A DNA stretch of 45,410 bases from Patescibacteria group bacterium (GTDB lineage: Bacteria > Patescibacteriota > Patescibacteriia > GCA-002772895), in the NCBI GenBank assembly GCA_018895765.1, contig JAHINX010000019.1:1-45410 (forward strand). The letters run 5' to 3'. Under the pieces are notes generated by a model. It had not been told where the DNA came from. It ran no database searches and saw only the letters and a list, made by a program, of their open reading frames with translations. Shown one piece after another: positions 7,654 through 16,241 of the stretch (position 1 is the first letter of the stretch; every line of letters starts with the position of its first letter). The position numbers and the translations under genes are program-made.

Positions 7654-8449
7654 ATTTTTCCAGATATCTTTTTGTTGATTCTATCTCAGACTCCTCTTCT
7701 CTTATGTGTTTTCTTGCTTCTTCTTTTTCTTTTTCAGTTGCACCTTCGTCTTCCAGTACTTCCTTATAATCAATAATTATTTTTTCTCCAAAATCAATTG
7801 CATCCTCCAGACCATCCAAATACGCTTTTTTCTGTTCGGGTTTGAGTTTTGCAAAGGCATTTTTTAATTCTTCATCCGGGACAGTGATAAATTCTGCAAG
7901 CCCGCGTCTCAAATTAGCTAGCTCTTCCGTAGTTATCATTTCAATTTTATCTTCTGCTAAAGAATTAATAAGTTTTGAAAGAGAATTTCTTTTTTCTTTC
8001 AATTCTTTTATTTTATCTTCGGCGTCCTCTTCGCTTGCCTCGCGCAATATGTCAATTTGGTCATCCAACGATAACTGGGCCTTTTCCAGCTCATCCAAAA
8101 ATTTTCCCTGTTCTTCCTCATTCATATCCCTAAATTTTTCTGCAAAGCCGTCTTTTTGCGCCAATAGCATTTCTGCGGTTTTTACATCAAATACAGAGGC
8201 GTTTTCTTCTGTCCTGTAAAGTTTTTTATAAAGATTTAGATTTCCTTGCTCATCAATGTGCGTTCTATATTTTGCTTCCGGGTCAAAATCAATTTTTTTA
8301 CCGTCGGCATCGCGTAGCTCCACTGTTTTGAAGCGGTCGACGATATTATATTTTAATAAATTTTCTACCTGAGTATGCGTTGTCGGGGGAGCCAGCTCTT
8401 CTTTTTTTATTTTTTTCTTCTCTATATTGTCTTTTTGTTTATTGTCCAT
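7646..8449 (-). CDS. Charged coiled-coil protein, unknown function
   Basis: A 267-residue soluble protein, very rich in Glu and Lys, with no signal peptide or membrane segment. Residues from about 100 onward look like long helices or coiled coils. Short motifs of the type (L/M)-(K/N)-(P/E)-E-(Q/E)-(K/G)-x-(A/F)-(L/Y)-L-D recur (MNEEEQGKFLDEL, LKPEQKKAYLDGL), and a similar motif (LNPKEKEAM) appears in the 12746 gene, so these may be related families. It is convergent with dnaE (8-bp overlap) and lies 12 bp downstream of the 8462 gene, probably in one operon from the promoter at 9511. I do not recognise it. Confidence 0.7.
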   Translation of the reverse strand: MDNKQKDNIEKKKIKKEELAPPTTHTQVENLLKYNIVDRFKTVELRDADGKKIDFDPEAKYRTHIDEQGNLNLYKKLYRTEENASVFDVKTAEMLLAQKDGFAEKFRDMNEEEQGKFLDELEKAQLSLDDQIDILREASEEDAEDKIKELKEKRNSLSKLINSLAEDKIEMITTEELANLRRGLAEFITVPDEELKNAFAKLKPEQKKAYLDGLEDAIDFGEKIIIDYKEVLEDEGATEKEKEEARKHIREEESEIESTKRYLEKFK

Positions 8450-8461
8450 ATATTATTGTGA

Positions 8462-9484
8462 TTATTTTTTAGGTTTTAATTTTGGATTTTTAAAGTTTTT
8501 CAATTCCGCATCCTCAATTTTAAATCCCGGAGAAATATGCTTTGGGTCCATATGCAAATATTCTATCAAGTCTTTTTTTGTTTCGGCATATGCTTTGTTG
8601 AGTTCGTTCCAGTTATCTATATCAATTTTACCTTTTTGTTTATTTTTTACAATAATATCATAGTTTTTCACTTCGTCTAAAGCTGCCGACGCTATCATTA
8701 GAATCTGTTTTCTCATAGCGGGTCTAATACTCTCTACTGCCGTATCGCTATCCCCGAGATATTTATTAAGAAGAATCTGAATTTTATGTCTTATGTCTAT
8801 TTTTCTTTCAATAACTTTCTGAAAATCATCTTCAGACATTGGTGTTGCCGATACTACGGCTAAGATTTCGGCAAAGCTTTCTAAAAGCCCAGCTTCTTTT
8901 ATTTTTTTTTCTTCTTTTGTTCCGGGCGCGTTTTTAATCGTCATACCGATAAAGCTGTCTTTTTTTTGCGCTTTTTCTCCTAGCCCCAGATAATCTATTA
9001 TTTCTTCTTTTTGTTTTTCATAAATTTTTTCCAAGTTTTCAAGGCTTTGTAGCAGTTCATCTTTTTCTTTATTAGAAAGGGTGTTAATATTTTTTCCTTG
9101 GCTAAGCTCTAGAGCTTCTTTTCTGTAAGTTTCTGATAAAAGATCTTCTATAATATAAAGTAGGCGTAGCTTGAGGTCTTCTTTTACCTCGTGGCCTTCT
9201 GTTTCCTGAATATCAAAAGCGCTTAATATTTTTTTTATTTTTATAGATGTATCCATTTCCGGAGAGATAAGCTCTTTGAATTTTTTTTCATCAATGCGCC
9301 TGTCAGTACCTTCGGATAAGATATGGAACATATCATCAAAAAGAACGTCTTCGTAAGCGGCGGACTCATCTTCAATCGCGCTAAATTTTACCGGAGCATC
9401 TTCTTGGATTAGAGGGCTGGAAAAGATAGTTTTTTCATATGCTTCCGGTACTCTTTGTTTTTTTTGAGGTTGGAGCCTTTCCAT
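8462..9484 (-). CDS. Charged helical protein, unknown function
   Basis: A 340-residue soluble protein, acidic to neutral, mostly predicted helix by eye, with no membrane segment and no catalytic motif I can name. The first 50 residues look disordered, and the C-terminus is a basic tail (NFKNPKLKPKK). It is the first gene of a two-gene minus-strand unit with 7646, driven by a strong promoter at 9511-9539. The size and charge pattern resemble the other lineage-type proteins here (7646, 12746). Function unknown. Confidence 0.7.
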   Translation of the reverse strand: MERLQPQKKQRVPEAYEKTIFSSPLIQEDAPVKFSAIEDESAAYEDVLFDDMFHILSEGTDRRIDEKKFKELISPEMDTSIKIKKILSAFDIQETEGHEVKEDLKLRLLYIIEDLLSETYRKEALELSQGKNINTLSNKEKDELLQSLENLEKIYEKQKEEIIDYLGLGEKAQKKDSFIGMTIKNAPGTKEEKKIKEAGLLESFAEILAVVSATPMSEDDFQKVIERKIDIRHKIQILLNKYLGDSDTAVESIRPAMRKQILMIASAALDEVKNYDIIVKNKQKGKIDIDNWNELNKAYAETKKDLIEYLHMDPKHISPGFKIEDAELKNFKNPKLKPKK

Positions 9485-9510
9485 AGAGTTATAGAGGTTA
9501 AGATAACAAC

Positions 9511-9539
9511 ATTATAGCATATTTTAGGTAATTTGTCAA
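9511..9539 (-). promoter_or_regulatory. Promoter of the 8462-7646 operon
   Basis: On the minus strand, TTGACA (9539-9534), a 17-bp spacer and TATAAT (9516-9511) preceded by TATGC. This is a near-consensus sigma-70 promoter about 25 bp before the 9484 start. Confidence 0.85.
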
Positions 9540-9636
9540 GTTTTCGCTAGTTAAAATTTTACCATTTTTTTCTAAAATATGACAATTTTTAGCTTCTTGC
9601 GTTAAGTCACAGGCTTTGATAAAATGATTATATAAT

Positions 9637-10758
9637 ATGTTAACTCAGAAAAAGGGAGGAGTTTTCAAAAAAATAGGTATATTGTTCGTAAGCTCTATTC
9701 TGGTGCTATTTTTTATCGTGATGTATATGGCCCTGTCCCGTGCGACGATTGTTATAGAGCCAAAGGAAGAAACAATCAGCGCTGATTTGTTTGTAACGGT
9801 AAAATCTGCAAACCTTACGAAAGGTGATATCTTGGGCAAAATGGCAACAACAACAATATCCCGCGAAGCATCTTATACTGTAAGCGGAGACGACCGCGAG
9901 GTTCCGGCTAAGGCCGAAGGCGAAGTGATTATTTATAATAAATACGGCAAAGACCAGCAGTTAATTGCCACTACAAGGTTTTTATCGGACAATGGTGTTT
10001 TATTCAGGCTGGTAAATGGAATAAATGTTCCGGCTGGAAAGAGTGTTACAGCGCTTATACGGGCGGATAGCGAAGGAAAAGAGGGAGAGGTCGCGATATC
10101 CCACTTTACAATTCCTGGATTAAGCAACGATTTGCAAAAATATATTTATGGAGAGAGCGAAAAAGTGATGACAGGTGGAACTAAAAAGGTTGCAGCCCTA
10201 ACACAAGAGGCTATTGATGAGGCAGTAGATAACCTAAAATTAACCCTGATAACTGAAGCAAAAGAAAAGCTAAAAGATAAAATTACCTTAGACAGTACTT
10301 TTGTCGGAATTGCTTATAGTGGCGATATTAAAGATGGTAAAATAAGCGCTAAGCCGGGAGATACCGTTGACAGTTTTAAAGTTAGTATAATAATGGACGT
10401 TGTTGGCATTGCATATAGTAAAGATCTGGAAGAACAGGCAGCAAAGACTTTGGCGGGCATTATTTATTCCGACAGAAAGCTTACGTCATCCAATCTTCTA
10501 AGTCTGCAACCGGAAGTTGAAACTGTTGATCTTGAAGCTGGAGCTGCAAATATGAAAGTCGCGATAGAAGGAAAAACAATCATAAATTCCAATAGTCAAA
10601 TTTTTGATAAGGAAAAAATGGCCGGAATGTCGGCAGAAGAAGTAAAAGAATATTTGAGCCAATATGCGGGCGTAGAAAGCGTAGAAATAAAATTTTTTCC
10701 GTTTTGGCTTGATAAGGTGCCAAAATTGAGGGATCATATAAAGGTTGTAGTAAGATAA
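9637..10758 (+). CDS. Membrane-anchored baseplate-J-like extracellular protein
   Basis: A 373-residue protein with one N-terminal membrane segment (about residues 10-31) and a large outside domain. The ATIVIEPKEETISADL start of the outside domain, the VPAKAEGEVIIYNKYG block and the IPGLSNDL...MTGGTKK block match the family often annotated baseplate J-like in CPR genomes (family recall, not a search). The role is unknown; a cell-surface or secretion-associated function is plausible. A TATAAT directly abuts the ATG and no SD lies upstream, so the mRNA may be leaderless. A GGGAGGAG at about 9655 lies inside the gene and is not followed by a usable start. Confidence 0.7.
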   Translation: MLTQKKGGVFKKIGILFVSSILVLFFIVMYMALSRATIVIEPKEETISADLFVTVKSANLTKGDILGKMATTTISREASYTVSGDDREVPAKAEGEVIIYNKYGKDQQLIATTRFLSDNGVLFRLVNGINVPAGKSVTALIRADSEGKEGEVAISHFTIPGLSNDLQKYIYGESEKVMTGGTKKVAALTQEAIDEAVDNLKLTLITEAKEKLKDKITLDSTFVGIAYSGDIKDGKISAKPGDTVDSFKVSIIMDVVGIAYSKDLEEQAAKTLAGIIYSDRKLTSSNLLSLQPEVETVDLEAGAANMKVAIEGKTIINSNSQIFDKEKMAGMSAEEVKEYLSQYAGVESVEIKFFPFWLDKVPKLRDHIKVVVR

Positions 10759-10764
10759 TATAAA

Positions 10765-10796
10765 TAGCGTATAGCGATTAGCATTTAGCGTTTAGT
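10765..10796. repeat. Degenerate TAGCGTTTAG tandem repeat
   Basis: Units AGCGTATAGCGATTAGC then ATTTAGCGTTTAG in the 68-bp gap before thrS. Same word family as 17794-17826 and 25194-25217. Confidence 0.6.
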
Positions 10797-10804
10797 TAAT
10801 GTTG

Positions 10805-10819
10805 TGTCGCTTTGCGACA
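10805..10819 (+). repeat. TGTCGC/GCGACA mini-hairpin before thrS
   Basis: TGTCGC-TTT-GCGACA ends 7 bases before the chosen thrS ATG. It makes an upstream in-frame TTG (10812) an unlikely start. Confidence 0.4.
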
Positions 10820-10826
10820 AATTATT

Positions 10827-12677
10827 ATGGCAAAAGAAAATATAGAATTAGTGAGACATGGCGCGGCTCATTTATTGGCGGTGGCAGTGCAAAAACTGTA
10901 TCCAAAAACTCGGTTCGGAGTCGGGCCTGTTGTTGATAATGGTTTTTATTATGATATGGAAGTAAGGGGATATGACGGTAAGGAAGTCGCTCTTGGCGAG
11001 GCGGAAATGAAAAAGATAGAAAAACAAATGAAAAAAATGAAAGCGCAGGGATTAAAATTTGTTCGCAAGGAAATGAGTATAGCCTCTGCGATTACAATGT
11101 TCAAAAAACTTGATCAAAAATATAAAGTTGAATTATTGGAGGATTTGAAGAAAAAGGGGACTACAAGAATTCAAGAAAACAAGAAAACAATAAAACAAGA
11201 AAACAAAAAAGTCACTATTTATGAATTGGGAGATTTTGTTGATTTGTGTCGAGGACCGCATGTTGCTTCTACAAAAGATATAAAAATCTTTAAACTGCAA
11301 AAGCTCGCCGGCGCGTATTGGCGAGGAAATGAAAAAAATAAAATGTTAACCCGCATTTATGGTTTAGCATTTGAAACCGAGAAAGAAATGGAAGATTATT
11401 TGCATATGCAGGAAGAGGCAGAACGTCGCGATCACAGAAAACTAGGTAAAGAGTTGGAATTATTTTTAATTGACCCGGTTGTTGGGTTGGGGCTTCCTTT
11501 GTGGCAGCCGAAAGGTGCGCTGGTTTGGCAAATTATAGAAAATTATTGGCATAAGGAACACTTGGAAAACGGTTATGACTTGGTAAGGAGCCCGCATATT
11601 GGAAACCGCGCACTCTGGGAAAAATCAGGCCATTGGAACTTTTATAGCGATAGTATGTATCCGCCGATGGAAGTGACAAAAACCCTTGAAGACGTTAAAA
11701 AAGGTAGAAAGGGGGAAGGGAAGGCAGAAGAATACTTAATTAAGCCGATGAATTGCCCTTTTCACGTGCAAATTTATAAATCCAGGCCTTGGTCTTATCG
11801 TGACTTGCCTTTACGTTGGGCAGAGTGTGGGACAGTTTACCGTTATGAAAAATCAGGCGAAATATCGGGGCTTACGCGCGTGCGCGGATTTACGCAGGAT
11901 GATGCTCATATTGTTTGCGCGGAGAGTCAGGTTGAGGCAGAGCTAAAACGGGTAATAAAATTTATTAAAAAAATATTTTCCACTTTTGGATTTAAAGAAT
12001 ATAAGATTTATTTATCTTTGCGTGACCCAAAAGATAAGAAAAAATATGCTGGGAATGATAAAGGCTGGAATTTTACTGAAAAAGTATTGGAAAAGGTGGC
12101 AAAAGCTGAAAAGCTTGATTATGTAAAAGAAGAAGGCGAAGCAGCTTTTTACGGGCCAAAACTGGATTTCAAAATCAAGGATGTTTTGGGCAGAGAATGG
12201 CAATGTTCAACTTTGCAGTTTGATTTTAATTTGCCGGAACGTTTTGGCATGGTTTTCAAAAATTCTGCGGGAAAAGAAGAACAGCCATATATGTTGCATC
12301 GCGCGTTATTCGGTTCGTTTGAAAGATTTATTGGGCTTTTAATTGAGCACTATGCTGGCGCTTTTCCATTGTGGCTTAGCCCTGTTCAGGTGCAGATTGT
12401 GCCTGTGGGCGAAGCGCATAAAAAAATATGCCAAGATTTATCGGAAAAAATAAAACAGGTTGGCGCAAGGGTTTTTGTTGACGAATCGGATGAAACTGTT
12501 GGGTACAAAATACGCAAGGCGGAAAAAGATAAGGTTCCGTATATGGTTGTAATAGGCGATAAAGAAAAGGATTTGAAAAAAGTTTCTGTGCGTGAAAGAG
12601 GCTCCAAGGGTACATATGAGATACCTGTGGATAAGTTTTTGGAGAAAATAGTAGAAGAGATAGGGCAGAAAAAATAA
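10827..12677 (+). CDS. thrS: Threonyl-tRNA synthetase lacking the TGS domain
   Basis: A 616-residue class II aminoacyl-tRNA synthetase that charges tRNA-Thr. Seen: an N-terminal editing (SAD) domain starting at HGAAHLL with GDFVDLCRGPHV further on; a catalytic core with the MNCPFH motif and RYEKSGE/RVRGFTQDDAH motif 2; and a C-terminal anticodon-binding domain (VQIVPVG onward). The roughly 60-residue N-terminal TGS domain of E. coli ThrRS is absent. An A-rich insertion (QENKKTIKQENKK, nt about 11174-11210) before GDFVDLC is encoded by a short tandem repeat. The ATG at 10827 is preferred over TTG 10812, which lies inside a hairpin. A bidirectional terminator follows. Confidence 0.96.
   Translation: MAKENIELVRHGAAHLLAVAVQKLYPKTRFGVGPVVDNGFYYDMEVRGYDGKEVALGEAEMKKIEKQMKKMKAQGLKFVRKEMSIASAITMFKKLDQKYKVELLEDLKKKGTTRIQENKKTIKQENKKVTIYELGDFVDLCRGPHVASTKDIKIFKLQKLAGAYWRGNEKNKMLTRIYGLAFETEKEMEDYLHMQEEAERRDHRKLGKELELFLIDPVVGLGLPLWQPKGALVWQIIENYWHKEHLENGYDLVRSPHIGNRALWEKSGHWNFYSDSMYPPMEVTKTLEDVKKGRKGEGKAEEYLIKPMNCPFHVQIYKSRPWSYRDLPLRWAECGTVYRYEKSGEISGLTRVRGFTQDDAHIVCAESQVEAELKRVIKFIKKIFSTFGFKEYKIYLSLRDPKDKKKYAGNDKGWNFTEKVLEKVAKAEKLDYVKEEGEAAFYGPKLDFKIKDVLGREWQCSTLQFDFNLPERFGMVFKNSAGKEEQPYMLHRALFGSFERFIGLLIEHYAGAFPLWLSPVQVQIVPVGEAHKKICQDLSEKIKQVGARVFVDESDETVGYKIRKAEKDKVPYMVVIGDKEKDLKKVSVRERGSKGTYEIPVDKFLEKIVEEIGQKK
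11170..11210 (+). repeat. A-rich short tandem repeat inside thrS
   Basis: CAAGAAAACAAGAAA and CAAGAAAACAAAAAA occur around ACAATAAAA and are translated as QENKK-TIK-QENKK. It is an apparent in-frame expansion in a loop between conserved ThrRS blocks. Confidence 0.6.
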
Positions 12678-12696
12678 AATACACTAAAAGATTATT

Positions 12697-12726
12697 AAAA
12701 AAACCGCCTTTTACGGCGGTTTTTTA
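12697..12726. terminator. Bidirectional terminator between thrS and the 12746 gene
   Basis: AACCGCC and GGCGGTT arms around TTTTAC, with A-run on the left and T-run on the right, so it can serve both convergent genes. Confidence 0.9.
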
Positions 12727-12745
12727 GTAGTGTATTTATGAAATT

Positions 12746-13768
12746 TTATGCCTTTACATTAGATCCAATGCCTTTTATAGACATTGAGCGTCCATGAATA
12801 TATATCCGACTTCTGTTTTTTGGGGTGAGCTGTTCTATGGCATCGGCAAATTTTTTGCTATGTATCTTCAGATGTTTGTTGTGGGCGCTTGATGTTATAT
12901 TATATTGCGCTATAAAGGTATCAAATTCTTTTATGTCTGCCGGGTCGAGCTTTCTCCGTACATTAAATTTTTTCCATATTCCTCCGCGCGTGACATCATA
13001 ACCGAATTTATTGAATAAGAGATTTTCTATCCGTTCTCTTCGTTCATCTAAAATTTCTATATTTTCTGAAGAGCTCTCATATTCTTCCCAGGAAAGATCC
13101 ATGCTTTCCAGCCCTTTTTTATAATACATATCCAAACTTTTTGCTTGCGCCGCTATCATAGCTTCTTTTTCTTTTGGGTTTAATTTTTCCAGATGAGCTA
13201 ACATATTATCTTCATCTATTTTATCTCCCTCTTCAAACCATTTTTGTTCCAATTTGCCAAAATTTTTATTAACTTCAGGCATATCTTCAATCTTAAACCA
13301 TTCATTATTATCTTCTATAGTATCGACATCGCTTAAATCAAATTTATTTTCAATATCATTGGACGGTTTTTCTTCTTCTATCATATCATCAGTTATTTCA
13401 ATTTCTTCTGGCTCATTTAAGGCTTGACGCAGTACCTCTGTTCTTTCTTTTGATTTTTTTTCTTTTTTATCTTTTTTGTCCCCGCCAAATAATATCTCTT
13501 TTCTTAGATTTTGAAGCCTCTCTAGTTGCTTGAATGTTTCTTTTGTCCGCTCGGTTTTTGAGCCTTGTTCCCATTTTTTCATTTTTTCTTGTGCATCGTC
13601 AACGATCTCGTTTAGCGTATTTTCAAAATCTTTTTCTTTCGCTTTCATAACCTTCCGTTTTATTTGCTGTGGGAGATCATTTATTTTTTCTTCTATCTCC
13701 TTTACTTTTTCTTCATCTTTGAAATGTTTTTTAAGATAAGGCAATTCAAAGGGGTCTTGCTTTTTCAT
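12746..13768 (-). CDS. Charged helical protein, unknown function
   Basis: A 340-residue soluble protein with a very charged first half (long Lys/Glu helices, linker KKDKKEKKSKERTE, acidic stretch around 125-150) and a more globular, basic C-terminal region from about 230. No signal peptide, membrane segment or known catalytic motif. The LNPKEKEAM motif echoes similar motifs in the 7646 gene. It is transcribed alone on the minus strand from a promoter near 13796-13825, divergent from miaB, and ends at a shared terminator with thrS. Not recognised. Confidence 0.7.
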   Translation of the reverse strand: MKKQDPFELPYLKKHFKDEEKVKEIEEKINDLPQQIKRKVMKAKEKDFENTLNEIVDDAQEKMKKWEQGSKTERTKETFKQLERLQNLRKEILFGGDKKDKKEKKSKERTEVLRQALNEPEEIEITDDMIEEEKPSNDIENKFDLSDVDTIEDNNEWFKIEDMPEVNKNFGKLEQKWFEEGDKIDEDNMLAHLEKLNPKEKEAMIAAQAKSLDMYYKKGLESMDLSWEEYESSSENIEILDERRERIENLLFNKFGYDVTRGGIWKKFNVRRKLDPADIKEFDTFIAQYNITSSAHNKHLKIHSKKFADAIEQLTPKNRSRIYIHGRSMSIKGIGSNVKA

Positions 13769-13795
13769 ATTTTATAAGTTAATTATATTAATTAC

Positions 13796-13825
13796 ATTAT
13801 ACCTTATTCTTGATTTTTTAGGCAA
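13796..13825 (-). promoter_or_regulatory. Promoter of the 12746 gene
   Basis: Minus-strand TTGCCT (13825-13820), an 18-bp spacer and TATAAT (13801-13796), 28 bp before the start codon. Confidence 0.6.
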
Positions 13826-13827
13826 TT

Positions 13828-13836
13828 TGTTATAAT
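13828..13836 (+). promoter_or_regulatory. Extended -10 promoter of miaB; mRNA probably leaderless
   Basis: TGTTATAAT ends 10 bases before the miaB ATG (13847), so transcription would start within a few bases of the start codon. No SD is visible. Confidence 0.55.
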
Positions 13837-13846
13837 ATAAGCGAAT

Positions 13847-15190
13847 ATGTTAAAGAATCTTAAATATAAAATAGTTACCTATGGATGCCAGATGAATAAA
13901 GCAGATAGTGAGAGGATTGAGGCATTATTGGATTTAAATGGTTTTGAATGCGCTTCTAAAGCAGAAGACGCTGATTTAATTTTAATAAATACTTGTTCTG
14001 TGCGTCAGACGGCAGAAGATCGGGTTTATGGGGCTATATATAATTTTTCTAAATTAAAAAAGAAAAAGCCCCATTTATTGCTAGGCGTAACTGGTTGCAT
14101 GGCTGGAAGGGATAAAAATGGCGCAATTCGTAATAAGTTTTTTTCTGCTCTTAATAATGGAGGAATCAAGGGTGGCCCGATAGATTTATTTTTCGAAATT
14201 ACTGATTTGCCTAAATTGCCAGAGATGATTGCTGAAAAATGGAAAAATAAAACTGTAGGGAGCTTAGCTCCCTACAGTAAAAAAATGGGTTATTTGGGGA
14301 TTGTGCCAAAGCCGGCTGAGTGGTGGAGGGGATGCGTTGTAATCCAAACAGGATGCTCTAAATATTGTACATATTGCGTTGTTCCATACGCGCGGGGCTC
14401 GGAGAAAAATAGATCTCTCGGCGCGGTTTTGAAAGAAGCGCGCACCCTAGTGAAAAAAGGAGCGAAAGAGATAATTTTACTCGGACAGGCAGTGAACAGT
14501 CATCCAAAATTTGCAGAAATATTAAAAAAAATAAACCAGATAGAAGGCGTAAACCGTACTAGTTTTGCATCGGCGCATCCAATGCATATGACGCCAGATG
14601 TTATAAGGGCGCTTGCTTTATCTAAGGTAGTAAATTATTTGCATTTGCCAGTTCAGTCGGGAAATGATGAGGTCTTGCGTAAGATGAATCGTAATTATAC
14701 TCGTGAAAAATATTTGCAAATAATTCGGCGCATACGCAAAGTTCGGCCGGATATTGCTTTGGCGACAGATATTATCGTTGGATTTCCCGGAGAAACACGC
14801 AAGCAGTTTCAGGATACGGTTTCGCTTTATAAAAAATGCGATTTTGATTTGAGTTATAATGCAATCTATTCTCCGAGAACAGGGACGTCCGCCTATAAAG
14901 CATTTAAGGATGATGTATCGCGCGAGGAAAAACGCCGAAGATGGCGCGTTTTGCAGGAATTGATGGAGCGTAATGTTTTGCGAAAAAATAAAAAATATTT
15001 TAATCAGACTGTTGAGGTATTGGTTGATGGATGCAGGGCGGGGAATTGCTATGGTTTGTCGCGGGAATATAAAAGGGTGGTATTTAAGGGAGATAAGCGG
15101 TTGATAGGGGAGATTGTTAATGTAAAAATTATAAAAGCAAAAGAGTGGGAGCTCAATGGGGAAATTACTAATTACGAATATGAAAAATAA
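13847..15190 (+). CDS. miaB: tRNA-2-methylthio-N6-dimethylallyladenosine synthase
   Basis: A 447-residue radical-SAM methylthiotransferase that adds the 2-methylthio group to i6A37 of tRNAs. Seen: the N-terminal UPF0004 cluster cysteines (Cys14 in YGCQMN, Cys50 in NTCSVR, Cys84 in GCMA), the radical-SAM CSKYCTYC motif (Cys170, 174, 177), PYARGSEKNR, and a C-terminal TRAM-like domain. The spacing from Cys84 to Cys170 is about a dozen residues longer than in well-studied MiaB proteins. That stretch contains residues 136-144 (TVGSLAPYS), encoded by a perfect palindrome. miaA overlaps the 3' end, so the two tRNA A37 modification genes form an operon. Confidence 0.93.
   Translation: MLKNLKYKIVTYGCQMNKADSERIEALLDLNGFECASKAEDADLILINTCSVRQTAEDRVYGAIYNFSKLKKKKPHLLLGVTGCMAGRDKNGAIRNKFFSALNNGGIKGGPIDLFFEITDLPKLPEMIAEKWKNKTVGSLAPYSKKMGYLGIVPKPAEWWRGCVVIQTGCSKYCTYCVVPYARGSEKNRSLGAVLKEARTLVKKGAKEIILLGQAVNSHPKFAEILKKINQIEGVNRTSFASAHPMHMTPDVIRALALSKVVNYLHLPVQSGNDEVLRKMNRNYTREKYLQIIRRIRKVRPDIALATDIIVGFPGETRKQFQDTVSLYKKCDFDLSYNAIYSPRTGTSAYKAFKDDVSREEKRRRWRVLQELMERNVLRKNKKYFNQTVEVLVDGCRAGNCYGLSREYKRVVFKGDKRLIGEIVNVKIIKAKEWELNGEITNYEYEK
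14252..14278 (+). repeat. 27-bp palindrome read in frame inside miaB
   Basis: ACTGTAGGGAGCT and its exact reverse complement surround a single central T. It is translated as TVGSLAPYS (codons 136-144). The last 24 bases are identical to a segment of miaA (15372-15395). Confidence 0.9.
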
Positions 15191-16082
15191 ACTACCAAAG
15201 TTAATCGTTATGTTGGGGCCGACGGCGAGTGGGAAGACTGAGCTTGCGATTAAGCTGGCGAAAAAGTTCAATGGCGAGATTGTCAATGCCGATTCGCGAG
15301 CGATTTACTGCGATATGAAAGTGGGAACCGACAGGCCGGGAAAAAATGAAGGTGGTGTGCGTCATCACTTAGTAGGGAGCTTAGCTCCCTACAGTGAGTT
15401 TAGCTTGGCGGAATATAAGAAGTTGGCTGTGGATAAGATTAATGATATTTTAAAGCGGGGGAAACAGCCGTTTTTAGTTGGGGGAACTTGGCTTTATATT
15501 TCTGCAATTACAAATAATTTGGAAATACCAAGCGTTAAGCCAAATAAAGTGTGGCGAAAAAGCCAAGAAAAATTTGAATCGGAAACGCTTTATAAAAAAT
15601 TACAAAAATTGGACCCGAAAGCCGCGGAACGGATTCATCCGAACGATAAACGCAGAATTATTCGCGCGCTTGAAGTGATTAATTTTAGCGGGAAAAAAAT
15701 ATCTGAACAACAAAAAAAAGGTGCGCCTATTTTTAATGTTTTAAAAATAGGGATTAAAAGAGATTTGAGTGAGGTTGAAAAGCGTGTAAGGGGACGGATA
15801 AAAACAAAAATGGGGGATGCGCTGATTCGCGAGACACGCCGTTTATTAAAAAAATATAGTTTAAAATTGCCGGCAATGTCTGGACTGGGATATCCAGAAA
15901 TGACAAGATATATAAAAGGCGAGCTTAGCAAAAAAGAGGCATTCGAGCTTTTAGCAAAAAATACGCGTCGGTTTGCAAGATATCAGACAAATACTTTTCG
16001 TCAGGATAAAAAAATTAAGTGGGTGAAGGGCGCAACTGATGCCGCGGAAAAAATTAAAAAGTTTATAAAAAATTCCGGGTAA
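15156..16082 (+). CDS. miaA: tRNA dimethylallyltransferase
   Basis: A 308-residue enzyme that transfers a dimethylallyl group to A37 of tRNAs, making the substrate of MiaB. Seen: P-loop GPTASGKT, DSRAIYCDMKVGTDRP, HHLV, LVGGTWLY and the downstream MSGLGYPEM block. Where relatives usually read HHL(I/V)D(I/L)xxPxExFS, this protein reads HHLVGSLAPYSEFS at the same length, encoded by the repeat shared with miaB. The ATG at 15156 has GGGAG 4 bases upstream; an in-frame ATG at 15180 has none, but either is possible. It overlaps miaB by 35 bases. A terminator overlaps the stop. Confidence 0.93.
   Translation: MGKLLITNMKNKLPKLIVMLGPTASGKTELAIKLAKKFNGEIVNADSRAIYCDMKVGTDRPGKNEGGVRHHLVGSLAPYSEFSLAEYKKLAVDKINDILKRGKQPFLVGGTWLYISAITNNLEIPSVKPNKVWRKSQEKFESETLYKKLQKLDPKAAERIHPNDKRRIIRALEVINFSGKKISEQQKKGAPIFNVLKIGIKRDLSEVEKRVRGRIKTKMGDALIRETRRLLKKYSLKLPAMSGLGYPEMTRYIKGELSKKEAFELLAKNTRRFARYQTNTFRQDKKIKWVKGATDAAEKIKKFIKNSG
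15372..15395 (+). repeat. Palindromic element read in frame inside miaA
   Basis: These 24 bases are identical to 14255-14278 in miaB and are read in the same phase as VGSLAPYS. The arms GTAGGGAGCT and AGCTCCCTAC surround one T. Confidence 0.9.
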
Positions 16083-16095
16083 ACCGGGATTTTTT
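16072..16095 (+). terminator. Terminator of miaB-miaA
   Basis: ATTCCGG (16072-16078) pairs with CCGGGAT (16084-16090), followed by six T. The stop codon lies in the loop. Confidence 0.8.
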
Positions 16096-16138
16096 AGAGC
16101 AATAATTATTGTGTAGAGAGTTTTTTTTCTACTCTTCT

Positions 16139-16219
16139 CCCCCTTTGGAAAAGGGGGATTAAGGGGGATTTAATAATAAATTTATAAATCCCTCCTGCCC
16201 TCCCTTTTCCAAAGGGAGG
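16139..16219. repeat. CCCCCTTTGGAAAAGGGGG inverted-repeat element, copy 1
   Basis: Two facing halves, each with its own C-rich/G-rich hairpin (CCCCCTTTGGAAAAGGGGG and CTCCCTTTTCCAAAGGGAG), joined by GGGGGATTT...AAATCCC. The whole folds back as a large inverted repeat. It lies between convergent miaA and gatB. A second copy is at 24519-24602. Confidence 0.8.
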
Positions 16220-16241
16220 AACTTGCTACAATGTTTAATTT

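Noticed and set aside
10812..10826. TTG start extending thrS by five codons
   Set aside because: The TTG lies inside the TGTCGC hairpin and gives a non-conserved N-terminus; ATG 10827 matches the family start.
14618..15286. 222-codon minus-strand ORF across miaB and miaA
   Set aside because: Antiparallel to two confident genes, Ile/Phe-rich composition typical of reverse-frame AT-rich shadow, no start signal.
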